The notes: generated by a model from the letters alone, not told the origin. Counted from the stretch's first letter, positions 16,029-25,292 are shown. The stretch: 64,000 nucleotides of DNA from Methylobacterium sp. Leaf99 (GCF_001422375.1 NZ_LMMU01000007.1:187006-251005); one strand, 5' to 3'. Numbers and translations are program-made.

Positions 16029-16067
16029 CGAAAACCGCCCCGGGGTGTCCCTCCGGGGCGGTTTTCG
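16029..16067. terminator. Bidirectional terminator between the FMN dehydrogenase gene and ftsK
   Basis: The arms CGAAAACCGCCCCGG and CCGGGGCGGTTTTCG are exact 15-bp reverse complements around a 9-base loop. The outer A/T runs provide a T-tract on both strands. The element sits between two convergent stops, so it can serve both genes. Confidence 0.85.
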
Positions 16068-16088
16068 TATGGGGACGATGGCGCCGGA

Positions 16089-18728
16089 TCAGCCGGCGTG
16101 GGCCTCCGCCTCCACCAGGATCTCGCGCTTGCCGGCGTGGTTGGCCGGGCCGACGATGCCCTCCATCTCCATCTTCTCCATGAGGGAGGCGGCGCGGTTG
16201 TAGCCGATCTGCAGGCGGCGCTGGATGTAGGAGGTCGAGGCCTTCTTGTCCCGGAGCACCACCTGCATGGCCTGGGCGTAGAGGTCGCCGCCGGCCTCGC
16301 CGAAGCTGCCCTGGTCGAACACGGCGCCGTCGAGTTCGACCTCGTCGGAGGCCCCCTTGCCACCCTCGCCCTTGCCGCCCTCGCCATCGTCGGCGGTGAC
16401 CGCCTCGAGGTAGGACGGCCGGCCCTGGCGCTTGAGATGGGCCACCACGCTCTCGACTTCCGAATCCGAGCAGAACGGCCCGTGCACGCGGGTGGTGCGT
16501 CCGCCGCCGGCCATGAACAGCATGTCGCCCTGGCCCAGGAGCTGCTCGGCGCCCATCTCGCCGAGGATGGTGCGCGAATCGATCTTCGACGTGACCTGGA
16601 AGGAGATCCGGGTCGGGAAGTTCGCCTTGATGGTGCCGGTGATGACGTCGACGGACGGCCGCTGCGTCGCCATGATGAGGTGGATGCCCGCCGCCCGCGC
16701 CATCTGGGCGAGGCGCTGGATCGCCCCCTCGATGTCCTTGCCGGCCACCATCATCAGGTCGGCCATCTCGTCGACCACGATGACGATGTAGGGCAGCGGA
16801 GTGAGGTCCATCTCCTCGTTCTCGTAGACGGCCTCGCCGGTGTTGCGGTCGAAGCCGGTCTGCACGGTCCGGGTCAGGACCTCGCCGCGCCCCCGCGCCT
16901 CGGCGAGGCGGGCGTTGAACCCATCGATGTTGCGGACACCGACCTTGGACATCTTCTTGTAGCGCTCCTCCATCTCGCGCACGGCCCATTTGAGGGCGAT
17001 GACCGCCTTCTTAGGGTCGGTGACCACGGGGGAGAGCAGGTGCGGGATGCCGTCGTAGACCGACAGTTCGAGCATCTTCGGGTCGACCATGATCAGGCGG
17101 CACTGCTCCGGCGTCATCCGGTAGAGCAGGCTGAGGATCATGGTGTTGATGGCGACCGACTTGCCGGAGCCGGTGGTGCCGGCCACCAGCAGGTGCGGCA
17201 TGCGGGCGAGGTCGGCGATGATCGGCTCGCCGCCGATGTTCTTGCCGAGGCACAGGGCGAGGCTCTGCTTGGTCTCGGCGAAATCGACGGACGCCAGCAA
17301 CTCGCGCAGGTACACGGTCTCGCGCCGGGCGTTGGGCAGCTCGATGCCGATGGCGTTGCGGCCCGGCACCACGGCGACGCGGGCCGAGACCGCCGACATG
17401 GAGCGGGCGATGTCATCGGCGAGCGAGATGACGCGGCTCGACTTGGTGCCGGGGGCCGGCTCCAGCTCGTAGAGGGTGACGACGGGGCCGGGGCGCACGG
17501 CCAGGATGTCGCCGCGCACGCCGAAATCGCCGAGCGTGGCTTCGAGCAGGGTGGCGTTCTGCTCCAGGGCCTCCGACGAGACCTGGGCCGAGGGCGAGAC
17601 AAGGGGCGGCTCGGCCAGGAGGCCCAGGGCCGGATGGGCGTAGGAGCCCGGATCGTGCGGCGGCGCCGGCGCGGGCCGGCGCTGGGGCACGGGGGGCGCC
17701 GGCGGGGCCGCGACGCGCGAGCGCGCATCCGCGGCCGGGGGCTGCGGCGCCGGCGCGAAAACCGGCTCTTCGCCGCCGTCGTCGGGCTCGTCGTCGTGCA
17801 GGACCGGGGCGGCCCGGCGCGCGGGCGCGGGGGCGGTTCCGGGCACGGCCTCGAAGACGGGCTCGCGGCGCGCGTCGTGCGGTGCCGGCGCCTCCCAGGG
17901 CGCCGCATCGTCGGAGAAGGCGCGCCGGGCCGCGAGCGCCGGCGACGCCCCGTCATGCGCCAGGACCGCCTGGGCGGCCCGGCCCTCGCGCCAGGTCTCG
18001 ACCCGCGAGGCCAGGGCCGCGCGGCCGCCCATGAGCATCTGCGCCAGGGCGCCCAGGGACACGATCCCGAGGCTCGGTTCGTCGTCCTCGTAGCGGTCGT
18101 CGGCGCGGGCGCGGGACGCCGTCCGGACCGGATGGACGGGCTCTTCCTCCTCGTCCGGGACCTCGCCGACGCGGCAGGCGCCGGTGAGGCTGAGGATGGC
18201 GAGGCCGGCGAAGACGAAGCCCACGAGGGCGGCGGCCGGGGATGCGACGATGCCCACGATGGTGCGGGCGGCATGGATCAGGGCATCGCCGGCGACGCCG
18301 CCGAGGCCCGTCGGCAGGGGCCAGCGCGCCGTCGACGGCAGGGCGCTCGCCACGGCGCTCGCCGAGAAGAAGCCGATGATCCAGAGCGTGATGCGCAGGC
18401 CCCCGCGCGGCAGGGCGCGGGAGCGCATGAGCTGCACCCCCCACAGGGCCGGCGGCAGGACGAAGGCGAGGGAGCCGAGCCCAAGGAGCTGCATGGCGAG
18501 GTCGGACATCACCGCCCCGCTGGTGCCGAGCACGTTGTGGGCGGCGTGGTCGGTGGCGTGGTTCAGGCTCGGGTCGTCGATGGACCACGTCGCCAGGGCG
18601 ACGGTGAGCGCCATGGCAGAGGCGAACAGGATGAGACCGCCCAACTCCGTCATCCGCTTGGCCAGGAACGGGCGAAAGCTGTCGACGAACGTGTCGTAGG
18701 GCGATGCGGAACGGCGAAGCGAGCGCAT
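16089..18728 (-). CDS. ftsK: DNA translocase FtsK
   Basis: The 879-residue protein links septation to chromosome segregation. Four or more N-terminal membrane helices (about 28-185) are followed by a Pro/Ala-rich linker (about 190-385) and the alpha/beta motor domains. Walker A is GTTGSGKS at 517-524 and Walker [11 protein letters not shown] around 650. The C-terminal winged-helix gamma domain (about 812-870, [17 protein letters not shown]) reads DNA orientation sequences. An acidic/glycine spacer ([12 protein letters not shown]) precedes gamma. The ATG at 18728 gives MRSLRRSAS; a GTG further upstream is possible. A shared terminator lies beyond its stop. Confidence 0.95.
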   Translation of the reverse strand: MRSLRRSASPYDTFVDSFRPFLAKRMTELGGLILFASAMALTVALATWSIDDPSLNHATDHAAHNVLGTSGAVMSDLAMQLLGLGSLAFVLPPALWGVQLMRSRALPRGGLRITLWIIGFFSASAVASALPSTARWPLPTGLGGVAGDALIHAARTIVGIVASPAAALVGFVFAGLAILSLTGACRVGEVPDEEEEPVHPVRTASRARADDRYEDDEPSLGIVSLGALAQMLMGGRAALASRVETWREGRAAQAVLAHDGASPALAARRAFSDDAAPWEAPAPHDARREPVFEAVPGTAPAPARRAAPVLHDDEPDDGGEEPVFAPAPQPPAADARSRVAAPPAPPVPQRRPAPAPPHDPGSYAHPALGLLAEPPLVSPSAQVSSEALEQNATLLEATLGDFGVRGDILAVRPGPVVTLYELEPAPGTKSSRVISLADDIARSMSAVSARVAVVPGRNAIGIELPNARRETVYLRELLASVDFAETKQSLALCLGKNIGGEPIIADLARMPHLLVAGTTGSGKSVAINTMILSLLYRMTPEQCRLIMVDPKMLELSVYDGIPHLLSPVVTDPKKAVIALKWAVREMEERYKKMSKVGVRNIDGFNARLAEARGRGEVLTRTVQTGFDRNTGEAVYENEEMDLTPLPYIVIVVDEMADLMMVAGKDIEGAIQRLAQMARAAGIHLIMATQRPSVDVITGTIKANFPTRISFQVTSKIDSRTILGEMGAEQLLGQGDMLFMAGGGRTTRVHGPFCSDSEVESVVAHLKRQGRPSYLEAVTADDGEGGKGEGGKGASDEVELDGAVFDQGSFGEAGGDLYAQAMQVVLRDKKASTSYIQRRLQIGYNRAASLMEKMEMEGIVGPANHAGKREILVEAEAHAG

Positions 18729-18805
18729 GCTGTACCAGACGCGATGGGGAAACGGTCCGGTAACGCTAACGGGCACGCGGTTAATGCGGGTTTAAGTGCC
18801 CCGTC

Positions 18806-19168
18806 TCACGCCGGATCGATGACGCTGGCGACCCGGGCGGCGATCTCCGCCGCGACTTCGGGCCGGGCCTCGCCCGCATAGGTGGCGCTGCCGTCCGCCA
18901 TCCGAGCCCGAATATCGAAGCTCCGGACCTGGTTGCAGACGGCCACGCCCGTGACGCCGCCGCCGCTCACCGGGACGGTGAGTCCGGCGGCGCGGGCGCC
19001 GTGCGCGACGGTGTTGATCACGACCACGATGGAGACCCCGTGGGCGTTGATGGCTTCCGGGGTCACCACCATCCAGTAGTGCCGGTTCTTCATCTCCCGG
19101 CCCGCCACCGGGTTCGGATCGACGGAATAGATCTCGCCCCGCTTCGGAATCTTCGGCTTCGGGCCCAT
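18806..19168 (-). CDS. MazF/PemK-family toxin (mRNA interferase)
   Basis: The 120-residue protein starts with PKRGEIYSVDPNPVAGREMKNRHYWMVVTP, the N-terminal pattern of MazF/PemK ribonucleases (GxIY..D..P..G.E....R). MazF toxins cleave single-stranded mRNA at short sequences and are held inactive by the partner antitoxin. The ATG at 19168 shares a base with the stop codon of the upstream antitoxin gene (TGATG), which fixes the start and implies coupling. The C-terminal half (NQVRSFDIRAR) keeps the conserved Q/R-containing block. The cleavage sequence cannot be predicted. It lies 77 bases upstream of ftsK on the same strand. Confidence 0.82.
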   Translation of the reverse strand: MGPKPKIPKRGEIYSVDPNPVAGREMKNRHYWMVVTPEAINAHGVSIVVVINTVAHGARAAGLTVPVSGGGVTGVAVCNQVRSFDIRARMADGSATYAGEARPEVAAEIAARVASVIDPA

Positions 19169-19446
19169 CAGCCGGCCTCGTGGCCGACCGGATCGCCGTC
19201 GAGGGCGCCGGCCACGCCGGCAGAGACCTCCGGCAGATGCTCGGCCCCGACCAGAAGCTCGGCCAGGGTGTAGCGCCGCCCCGGCGCGGCCGCGGCATCG
19301 GGAACCGGCGTGGCGACGATCGCCCCATCCCGAACGGAGAAGGCGAAGGCCGCCCCCGTATCGGCGCCCACCTGTGCCAGGATCGCGGCTGGCAGGGTAA
19401 TGATGCGTGCGCCACCCTGCTTGCGCACTCTCGATACGGCTGCCAC
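19168..19446 (-). CDS. MazE-like antitoxin
   Basis: The 92-residue protein has an N-terminal swapped-hairpin/AbrB-like pattern (VRKQGGARIITLPAAILAQVG) suited to DNA binding. Its variable, acidic C-terminal half (YTLAELLVGAEHLPEVSAG) is the expected toxin-binding tail. The gene immediately precedes the MazF-like toxin and overlaps it by one base. A perfect 20-bp palindrome 20 bases upstream of its start is the likely autoregulatory operator. Assignment rests mainly on this context, because antitoxin sequences diverge quickly. Confidence 0.72.
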   Translation of the reverse strand: MAAVSRVRKQGGARIITLPAAILAQVGADTGAAFAFSVRDGAIVATPVPDAAAAPGRRYTLAELLVGAEHLPEVSAGVAGALDGDPVGHEAG

Positions 19447-19466
19447 GGACGCTCCACCTCGAACAC

Positions 19467-19486
19467 TGTGCTACTCGAGTAGCACA
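19467..19486. promoter_or_regulatory. Perfect 20-bp palindrome, probable autoregulatory operator of the toxin-antitoxin pair
   Basis: The half-site TGTGCTACTC is followed directly by its exact reverse complement GAGTAGCACA. It lies 20 bases upstream of the antitoxin start codon, in the position usual for repression by an antitoxin dimer. Confidence 0.7.
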
Positions 19487-19520
19487 TTCCCGGCGCTTTC
19501 GGAGCGGGCCGACGGACGAA

Positions 19521-19552
19521 AAAAGCCCCGGATCGCGCGATCCGGGGCTTTC
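19521..19552 (-). terminator. Intrinsic terminator downstream of amtB
   Basis: AAGCCCCGGATCG and CGATCCGGGGCTT form a long GC stem. On the minus strand it is followed by a run of six T residues (the AAAAAA at about 19519-19524). It lies about 50 bases past the amtB stop and ends the glnK-amtB transcript before the toxin-antitoxin operator. Confidence 0.85.
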
Positions 19553-19602
19553 CGCCAAAGGCCGTTTCGGGCCGCCCCGAGGGGCGGGCCCGAACGCTCG
19601 TC

Positions 19603-21108
19603 CTAGTAGTTGTAGGCGCGCTCGCCGTGATCGGCGATGTCGAGGCCTTCGCGCTCCTCGTCCTGGGTCACGCGCAGGCCGATGGTGAGATCGACGAGCT
19701 TGTACAGGATCGCCGAGCCGATGCCGGACCACAGGATGGTGAAGCCCACCGCCTTGAGCTGCGAGAGCAGCGCGGCGGCGGTCTCGTAGGTGCCCACCGC
19801 GAGTTCACCGGGCTTCGAGGCATAGTCCGGCAGGCCGACGCCGCCGAAATCGGGGTTCACCAGGATGCCCGTGGCGACGGCGCCGAGGATGCCGCCGATG
19901 CAGTGCACGCCGAACACGTCGAGGGAATCGTCGTAGCCGAGGGCGTTCTTCACCGTGGAGCACATGACGAAGCAGACGGCGCCGGCCACGAGGCCGAGGA
20001 CGATGGAGCCCATGGGGCCGGCGAAGCCGGCGGCCGGGGTGACGGCCACGAGGCCCGCGATGGCGCCGGAGAGCATGCCCAGCAGCGACGGCTTGCCCTT
20101 CAGCATCCACTCCACGAACAGCCAGGAGAGGGCGGCGGCGGCGGTGGCGACGAAGGTGTTCAGCATCGCCATGGCGGCGGTGCCGTTGGACTCGAGGTTG
20201 GAGCCGGCGTTGAAGCCGAACCAGCCGACCCAGAGCAGGGAGGCGCCGATGGCCGTCATGGTCAGGGAGTGCGGCGCGAGCAGGTCACGGCCGTAGCCGA
20301 TGCGCTTGCCGAGCATGAGGCAGCCGACGAAGCCCGCGACGCCTGCATTGATGTGCACCACGGTGCCGCCGGCGAAGTCGAGGGCGCCCCACTTGAACAG
20401 CAGGCCGGCATCGGCGTTCACGGCGTCGAGGGCCGCCTGCGCGGTCGCCTTCGAGGCGTCGTCGGTGGCGGCGGCCAGCGCCTTGGCGGCGTTGCCGACG
20501 GCATCCGGGCCGCCCCAGTACCAGACCATGTGGGCCATGGGGAAGTAGATGAGCGTGGTCCAGAGGATCATGAACACGACCAGGGCCGAGAACTTCATCC
20601 GCTCGGCGAAAGCGCCGACGATGAGGGCCGGGGTGATCATCGCGAACGTCATCTGGAAGCAGATGTAGACGTATTCGGGGATCACGACGCCGTTGGAGAA
20701 GGTGGCGACGGTGGAGTTCGCGTCGATCCCCTTGAGGAAGGCCTTGGAGAAGCCGCCGACGAAATCGTTGAGGCCGCCGCCGTTGGTGAAGGCGAGGCTG
20801 TAGCCGAAGATCACGAACAGGAGGCTGGAGATGCAGGCGATGGCGAAGACCTGCGTCAGCACCGAGAGCATGTTCTTGGTGCGCACGAGGCCGCCGTAGA
20901 ACAGGGCGAGGCCGGGCACGACCATCAGCAGCACCAGGGCGCTGGAGATGAGCATCCAGGCGGTGTCGCCCTTGTTCGGGACGGGCGCGGCGCTGGCGGC
21001 GGCCGGCACGGCCTCCGTGGTCGGCGACTGCGCGAGGGATGGCTCGACGAACAGGAGCGCCAGGGCGGCGCCTCCCATTCCGAGCGCCAGGGCATTGCGA
21101 AGTTTCAT
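19603..21108 (-). CDS. amtB: Ammonium transporter AmtB
   Basis: The 501-residue inner-membrane channel imports ammonium. A cleavable N-terminal leader (ends near SLAQS) is followed by a Pro/Ala linker and about eleven membrane helices. Family blocks include GLALFYGGLVRTKNMLS (near residue 65), PMAHMVWYWGG, DFAGGTVVHINAGVAGFVGCLMLGKR with a pore histidine, GWFGFNAGSNLE and DVFGVHCIGGILGA with the second pore histidine. The C-terminal tail LRVTQDEEREGLDIADHGERAY is the GlnK-binding region. It follows glnK on the same strand, the classic pairing in which GlnK blocks AmtB after an ammonium shock. Confidence 0.96.
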   Translation of the reverse strand: MKLRNALALGMGGAALALLFVEPSLAQSPTTEAVPAAASAAPVPNKGDTAWMLISSALVLLMVVPGLALFYGGLVRTKNMLSVLTQVFAIACISSLLFVIFGYSLAFTNGGGLNDFVGGFSKAFLKGIDANSTVATFSNGVVIPEYVYICFQMTFAMITPALIVGAFAERMKFSALVVFMILWTTLIYFPMAHMVWYWGGPDAVGNAAKALAAATDDASKATAQAALDAVNADAGLLFKWGALDFAGGTVVHINAGVAGFVGCLMLGKRIGYGRDLLAPHSLTMTAIGASLLWVGWFGFNAGSNLESNGTAAMAMLNTFVATAAAALSWLFVEWMLKGKPSLLGMLSGAIAGLVAVTPAAGFAGPMGSIVLGLVAGAVCFVMCSTVKNALGYDDSLDVFGVHCIGGILGAVATGILVNPDFGGVGLPDYASKPGELAVGTYETAAALLSQLKAVGFTILWSGIGSAILYKLVDLTIGLRVTQDEEREGLDIADHGERAYNY

Positions 21109-21238
21109 GGAAACAGGACTCCCGGTCGCTGTGCGGTGCTGAAGGGGACAATCAGAAGGACGGGCAGAAGGGCGGGGGCCTGTGGCCCGACTCTCCCCAG
21201 GCCCGTCGAAACGGGCGCGCGGTGGAAGCGGCCGGCCC

Positions 21239-21577
21239 TCAGAGGGCGTCGACGTCGGTCTCGCCGGTGCGGATGCGCACCGCCTTCTCGAGGGGCAGGA
21301 CGAAGATCTTGCCGTCGCCGATCTGGCCCGTGCGGGCGGCGGCCGCGATGGCGTCGATGACGCTGCCGGTGAGGTCGGAGGCCACCGCCACCTCGATCTT
21401 CAGCTTGGGCAGGAAGCTCACGGCGTATTCGGCACCGCGGTAGATCTCGGTATGGCCCTTCTGGCGGCCGTAGCCCTTGACCTCGGTGACGGTGAGCCCG
21501 TGCACGCCGATGCCGGTCAGGGCGTCCCGGACCTCCTCCAGCTTGAACGGCTTGATGATAGCCATCACGATTTTCAT
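21239..21577 (-). CDS. glnK: Nitrogen regulatory protein P-II (GlnK)
   Basis: The 112-residue trimeric signal protein senses 2-oxoglutarate, ATP/ADP and, through uridylylation, glutamine. Tyr51 in the T-loop (GAEYAVSFLPKLK) is the uridylylation site, and the B- and C-loop blocks GQIGDGKIFVLPLEKAVRIRTGE are intact. The ATG at 21577 gives MKIVMAIIKPFK, the standard start. It precedes amtB by 130 bases on the same strand, so GlnK rather than GlnB is the better name. Two weak sigma-54-like sequences lie upstream, which would fit NtrC control. Confidence 0.95.
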   Translation of the reverse strand: MKIVMAIIKPFKLEEVRDALTGIGVHGLTVTEVKGYGRQKGHTEIYRGAEYAVSFLPKLKIEVAVASDLTGSVIDAIAAAARTGQIGDGKIFVLPLEKAVRIRTGETDVDAL

Positions 21578-21771
21578 GGGCGGCGCCCCCTTGTCCCGAG
21601 TGGTCACCCGGCCGGCGCGCTTTCGCGTCGCGACCCGGCTGGTCCGGTTGATTCCGCGCGGATCGGAATGACCCTGACGCTCGACCGCCTCATTCAAGGA
21701 CTATGCCAACGGGAACTTTTTCCCCATGGCCGGTTCTGCCCAGAAACTGTCCGTCCCCTGCCGCCGATGCA

Positions 21772-21787
21772 GGCGTGATTCCAGCCA
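21772..21787 (-). promoter_or_regulatory. Weak candidate sigma-54 promoter upstream of glnK
   Basis: On the minus strand TGGCTGGAATCACGCC keeps the GG-N10-GC spacing of the -24/-12 consensus but matches the rest poorly. A second candidate, TGGCATAGTCCTTGAA, lies at 21693-21708 and fits the -24 box better but lacks the GC of the -12 box. Neither is convincing alone. Confidence 0.25.
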
Positions 21788-21865
21788 AGTTTGCAATCTT
21801 TGAGGGCATGTTGCCGTAAAAACCGGCAAACCCGGGGCTGGCGGACCCGCCTCCGTGGCGGAAAC

Positions 21866-22744
21866 TCAGGCCTTCGGGCGACGTGGCCGGATCATGCCCT
21901 CCTGGGCGACGGAGGCCACCAGGGTGCCGTCCCGGGAAAAGATCTGGCCGCGGGCAAAGCCGCGGGCGCCCTCGGCGCTCGGGCTGTCCTGGGCGTAGAG
22001 CAGCCAGTCGTCGGCCCGGAACGGGCGGTGCAGCCACAGGGCGTGGTCGAGGCTCGCCGACTGGATCTCGCCGTCGAACACCGTCTGCCCGTGCGGGATC
22101 AGGGTGGCGTCGAGCAGGGTCATGTCGGAGGCGTAGGCGAGCACCGCGCGGTGGATCGCCGGATCGTCGGGGAGCCGGTCGACGGCGCGCATCCAGACGT
22201 GGAAGCGCGGATCGCGGGGCGCGCGGCGGAGATACCGCTCGATCTCCACGGGCCGCAGCTCGATGGGACGCTGGCGCCCGAAGTAGGACAGGATCGGCGC
22301 CGGGATCACCGCGCCGTCGCGGGCCGCCTGCGCGGCGGCGGCCGGCGCCTCGGCCACGTCCTCGGGCGGCGGCACGTCCGGCATCGTCGCCTGGTGGACG
22401 GCCCCCTCCTCCGCATCGTGGTAGGACACTGACATGGCGAAGATCGCCCGGTCGTGCTGGGTCGCCACCACCCGGCGGGTGGCGAAGCTGCGCCCGTCGC
22501 GGATGCGCTCGACGGCGTAGTCGATGGGGGCCTTGGGGTCGCCGCCGAGCAGGAAGTAGGCATGCAGGGAATGCGGCGGCCGCGTCTCCGGCACCGTGCG
22601 CGAGGCCGCCACCAGGGCCTGCGCCACCACCTGCCCGCCGAACACCCGGAACCAGCCGGTCTGCAGGCTCTCGCCCCGGAAGCGATCCGCCCCCAAGGGC
22701 GCGAGATCGAGGATGTCGAGGAGTTCGGCGACGATGCCGGCCAT
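21866..22744 (-). CDS. tesB: Acyl-CoA thioesterase II
   Basis: The 292-residue protein has the tandem hotdog arrangement of TesB, which hydrolyses medium- and long-chain acyl-CoA. Hallmarks are FGGQVVAQAL (near residue 35), LHAYFLLGGDPKAPIDYAVERIRDGRSF, a second-domain block FHVWMRAVDRLPDD, YASDMTLLDATL and SLDHALWLHRPFRADDWLLY with the catalytic Asp/Thr/Gln region. The ATG at 22744 gives MAGIVAELLDIL. It is divergent from the UbiH-family gene and upstream of glnK on the same strand, but the 288-base gap suggests separate transcription. Confidence 0.9.
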   Translation of the reverse strand: MAGIVAELLDILDLAPLGADRFRGESLQTGWFRVFGGQVVAQALVAASRTVPETRPPHSLHAYFLLGGDPKAPIDYAVERIRDGRSFATRRVVATQHDRAIFAMSVSYHDAEEGAVHQATMPDVPPPEDVAEAPAAAAQAARDGAVIPAPILSYFGRQRPIELRPVEIERYLRRAPRDPRFHVWMRAVDRLPDDPAIHRAVLAYASDMTLLDATLIPHGQTVFDGEIQSASLDHALWLHRPFRADDWLLYAQDSPSAEGARGFARGQIFSRDGTLVASVAQEGMIRPRRPKA

Positions 22745-22912
22745 GGGGACCCCCGGTGGTGGAACGGACGATCCGGCCGCCATAGCAAGCTTGGGTGGCG
22801 CGATCCATGTTGCGTGATCCCTGCGGGCGGCGACGATGCCGCGGCCGGCCTCCGTGCGTTGCCCTGAGGTCCGGGGAGTGGCACTCCGGGCGGATCGGGA
22901 CGGGGACGCGAC

Positions 22913-24232
22913 ATGGCGGGATCGGGGCAGCGCAGGGTGGTGGTGGCCGGGGCCGGGATTCCGGGTCTGAGCCTGGCGCTCGCCCTCAAGCAGGCCCACG
23001 GCCCGGCCCTCTCCGTCACCGTCTGCGATCCGGCCCTGGCCTCCGGCGCGGCGCGTCACCGCGGCCGGGCCTTCGCCGTGGCGGCGGGCGGGCGGCGGAT
23101 GTTCGAACGCCTCGGGGTCTGGGACACGGTGCTCGCGGCGGCCGAGCCGATCCGCGACATGGTGGTGAGCGACAGCCGCCTCGCCGACCCGGTCCGCCCG
23201 GTCTTCCTCACCTTCGCGCAAGAGGCTTCCGCGCAAGAGGCTTCCGCGCAAGAGGCTTCCGCTCAAGACGCTTCCGCACAGGACGCGCAGGCCGGCGAAC
23301 CCTTCGCCCACATGGTCGAGGCCGAGCCCCTGGTCGACGCGCTGCTGGCGGCCTGCGCGGCGGCGGGCGTGGTCCTCGATGCCGTCGGGATCGCGGCGGC
23401 CGATCCCGGCCCCGAAGCCATCGAACTCCGGCGCACGGACGGACGGACCGAATCCGCAACCCTCCTCGTGGCGGCGGACGGGGCGCGCTCGCGCCTGCGC
23501 GAGGGGGCCGGCATCGGCTGGGTCGGCTGGTCGTATCCGCAAGCGGGCATCGTTGCGACCATCGGGCACGAGCGCCCGCACGGGGGCCGCGCCTGGGAGC
23601 ATTTCCTGCCGAGCGGCCCCTTCGCCATCCTGCCCCTGGTCGACGGCGGCGACCTTGGAGGTGGGAAACCCGGGCACCGCTCGTCCATCGTCTGGACCGA
23701 GCGGGCGGCCGATGTCCCCGCCCTCCTCGGCGGCGGCCCGGACGAGATCCTGGCGGAGATCGAGCGCCGGTTCGGCCACGGCCTCGGCCGGATCGTGCTG
23801 GAGGCGGGCCCGAGCGCGCATCCCCTCGCCTTCGGCATCGCGCGCCGGTTCCGGGCCGACAGGCTGGCGCTGCTGGGCGACGCCGCCCACGTCATCCATC
23901 CCATCGCCGGCCAGGGGCTGAACCTCGGGCTCGCGGGCGCGGCCTCCCTCGCCGAGGCCGTCACCGACGCCCTGCGCCTCGGCCTCGATCCGGGCGCGCC
24001 CGACGTGCTCCGGGCCTACGAGCGCGACCGCCGGTTCGAGACCCTCGCCATGGGGGCGATGACGGACGGGCTCAACCGCCTGTTCTCCACGGACGCCCTG
24101 CCGGTGCGCCTCGCGCGCGACCTCGGCCTCGGCCTCGTCGACCGCCTGCCCGGCCTCAAGCGCCTGTTCATCGGGCAGGCCGCCGCCGCGCGCGGCACCC
24201 TGCCGAGGTTGTTGCGCGGGCAGGCCCTGTAG
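22913..24232 (+). CDS. UbiH/UbiF/VisC/COQ6-family FAD-dependent monooxygenase
   Basis: The 439-residue flavoprotein has an N-terminal FAD fold (VVVAGAGIPGLSLALALKQ), the motif LLVAADGARSRLREGAGI near residue 183, and the second FAD motif LALLGDAAHVIHPIAGQGLNLGL near residue 319. These define ubiquinone-ring hydroxylases of the UbiH/UbiF/UbiL group; which ring position it hydroxylates is not readable. Residues 102-126 are a low-complexity insert of five-residue repeats (AQEAS x3, AQDAS, AQDAQ), encoded by a 15-bp minisatellite. The insert sits in the substrate domain, away from the FAD motifs, so function may be kept. Confidence 0.88.
   Translation: MAGSGQRRVVVAGAGIPGLSLALALKQAHGPALSVTVCDPALASGAARHRGRAFAVAAGGRRMFERLGVWDTVLAAAEPIRDMVVSDSRLADPVRPVFLTFAQEASAQEASAQEASAQDASAQDAQAGEPFAHMVEAEPLVDALLAACAAAGVVLDAVGIAAADPGPEAIELRRTDGRTESATLLVAADGARSRLREGAGIGWVGWSYPQAGIVATIGHERPHGGRAWEHFLPSGPFAILPLVDGGDLGGGKPGHRSSIVWTERAADVPALLGGGPDEILAEIERRFGHGLGRIVLEAGPSAHPLAFGIARRFRADRLALLGDAAHVIHPIAGQGLNLGLAGAASLAEAVTDALRLGLDPGAPDVLRAYERDRRFETLAMGAMTDGLNRLFSTDALPVRLARDLGLGLVDRLPGLKRLFIGQAAAARGTLPRLLRGQAL
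23216..23287 (+). repeat. In-frame 15-bp minisatellite inside the UbiH-family gene
   Basis: GCGCAAGAGGCTTCC is repeated three times exactly (23216-23260), then GCTCAAGACGCTTCC, then a partial diverged copy. Being 15 bases long it keeps the reading frame, so copy number could change without a frameshift. Confidence 0.9.
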
Positions 24233-24271
24233 CCGCCCGCGCCCGTTTGCGCTTGCTTGGCCTTTTCGAGC

Positions 24272-24811
24272 CTACTTGGCCTTGTTGGCCTTGGCGCGCT
24301 CGACGCCCTCGAGGATGAGGCGGTGGGCCTCGGTCTTGTCGCCCCAGCGCACGATCTTGACCCACTTGCCGGGCTCGAGATCCTTGTAGTGCTCGAAGAA
24401 GTGCTGGATCTGGTGGATCGTGATGTCGGGCAGGTCGGTGTAGTTCTCGACGCGGTCGTACCGCATGGTGAGGTGGCGCGACGGCACGGCGATGATCTTC
24501 TCGTCCTCGCCGGCATTGTCCTCCATCACCAGCACGCCGACGGGGCGCACGCTCATGACGGCGCCCGGCGCGATGGCGCGGGTGTTGGCGACGAGCACGT
24601 CGCACGGGTCGCCGTCGCCCGAGAGGGTGTGGGGAATGAAGCCGTAATTGCCCGGGTAGTGCATCGCCGTGTAGAGGAACCGGTCGACCACGAGGGCGCC
24701 GGATTCCTTGTCCATCTCGTACTTGATCGGGTCGCCGCCGATGGGAACCTCGATGATGACGTTCACGTCGTCGGGCGCGTTCTTTCCGATCGAGACGTTG
24801 TCGATGATCAT
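24272..24811 (-). CDS. ppa: Inorganic pyrophosphatase
   Basis: The 179-residue soluble enzyme hydrolyses pyrophosphate to two phosphates. Family I features are [17 protein letters not shown] (near residue 19), the signature DGDPCDVLV with metal-binding aspartates near residue 66, DEKIIAVPS and a C-terminal [14 protein letters not shown] block. Length is typical of bacterial family I enzymes. It is convergent with the UbiH-family gene, 39 bases away. Confidence 0.96.
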   Translation of the reverse strand: MIIDNVSIGKNAPDDVNVIIEVPIGGDPIKYEMDKESGALVVDRFLYTAMHYPGNYGFIPHTLSGDGDPCDVLVANTRAIAPGAVMSVRPVGVLVMEDNAGEDEKIIAVPSRHLTMRYDRVENYTDLPDITIHQIQHFFEHYKDLEPGKWVKIVRWGDKTEAHRLILEGVERAKANKAK

Positions 24812-24968
24812 GAGCTGTTTCTCCCGCGTTTTCCGGGCCGCCAGGGCCTCTCCCGGCGTGTCTTAGGGCCGTTGCGTCACCAAGGAAATCGCCGGCTCCG
24901 TTGCCCGGCTACGTTTGGCGGGGATTATCACGCGTCCGCCGGCAACATCCCGACCACCCGGAGGACGT

Positions 24969-25292
24969 CTATCGCTTGAAGGACGCCTTCGCGCGCGCCC
25001 AGGTCGCCGCGATCCAGCGCGCGCTGCGCTCCAGGGGCACCTTGAGGCCGGGAATGTCCTCGCTCAGGAGGGCGAGGCCCACGGGCAGCATCCACAGGCC
25101 GAGGACGGGCAGGATCGAGAACACCCCGCCGAGGATGAACAGGCCGGCCGCGACCATCCGGATGATCCGCCGCGACGGTTCGCGCAGCCAGTCGAGGGCC
25201 CGGCCCAGGCGCGCCGGCAGCTTCTCCGTGAGCCGCGCGACGCGGTCGTCCCAGTCCCGCGCGGTGACGGTCTCGTGCCCGGTGGCGTCCAT
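24969..25292 (-). CDS. Small membrane protein, unknown function (107 aa)
   Basis: The protein has a basic, amphipathic N-terminal half with tryptophans (DWLREPSRRIIRM), one or two hydrophobic segments (about 45-80, GLFILGGVFSILPVLGLWMLPVGLALLSEDIP) and a basic C-terminal helix. The glycine/proline-rich pair of membrane segments resembles the PGPGW-type small transmembrane proteins of Rhizobiales, but I assign no function. It stands between ppa and an acetyltransferase gene on the same strand. Confidence 0.72.
   Translation of the reverse strand: MDATGHETVTARDWDDRVARLTEKLPARLGRALDWLREPSRRIIRMVAAGLFILGGVFSILPVLGLWMLPVGLALLSEDIPGLKVPLERSARWIAATWARAKASFKR

Noticed and set aside
16098-18881. A plus-strand open frame of over 900 codons opposite ftsK
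   Set aside because: It mirrors ftsK, and its residues are the reverse-strand shadow of the motor domain. No motif or ribosome site supports it.
23216-23287. CRISPR-like repeats
   Set aside because: The units are adjacent without spacers, are only 15 bases long and stay in frame within a gene.
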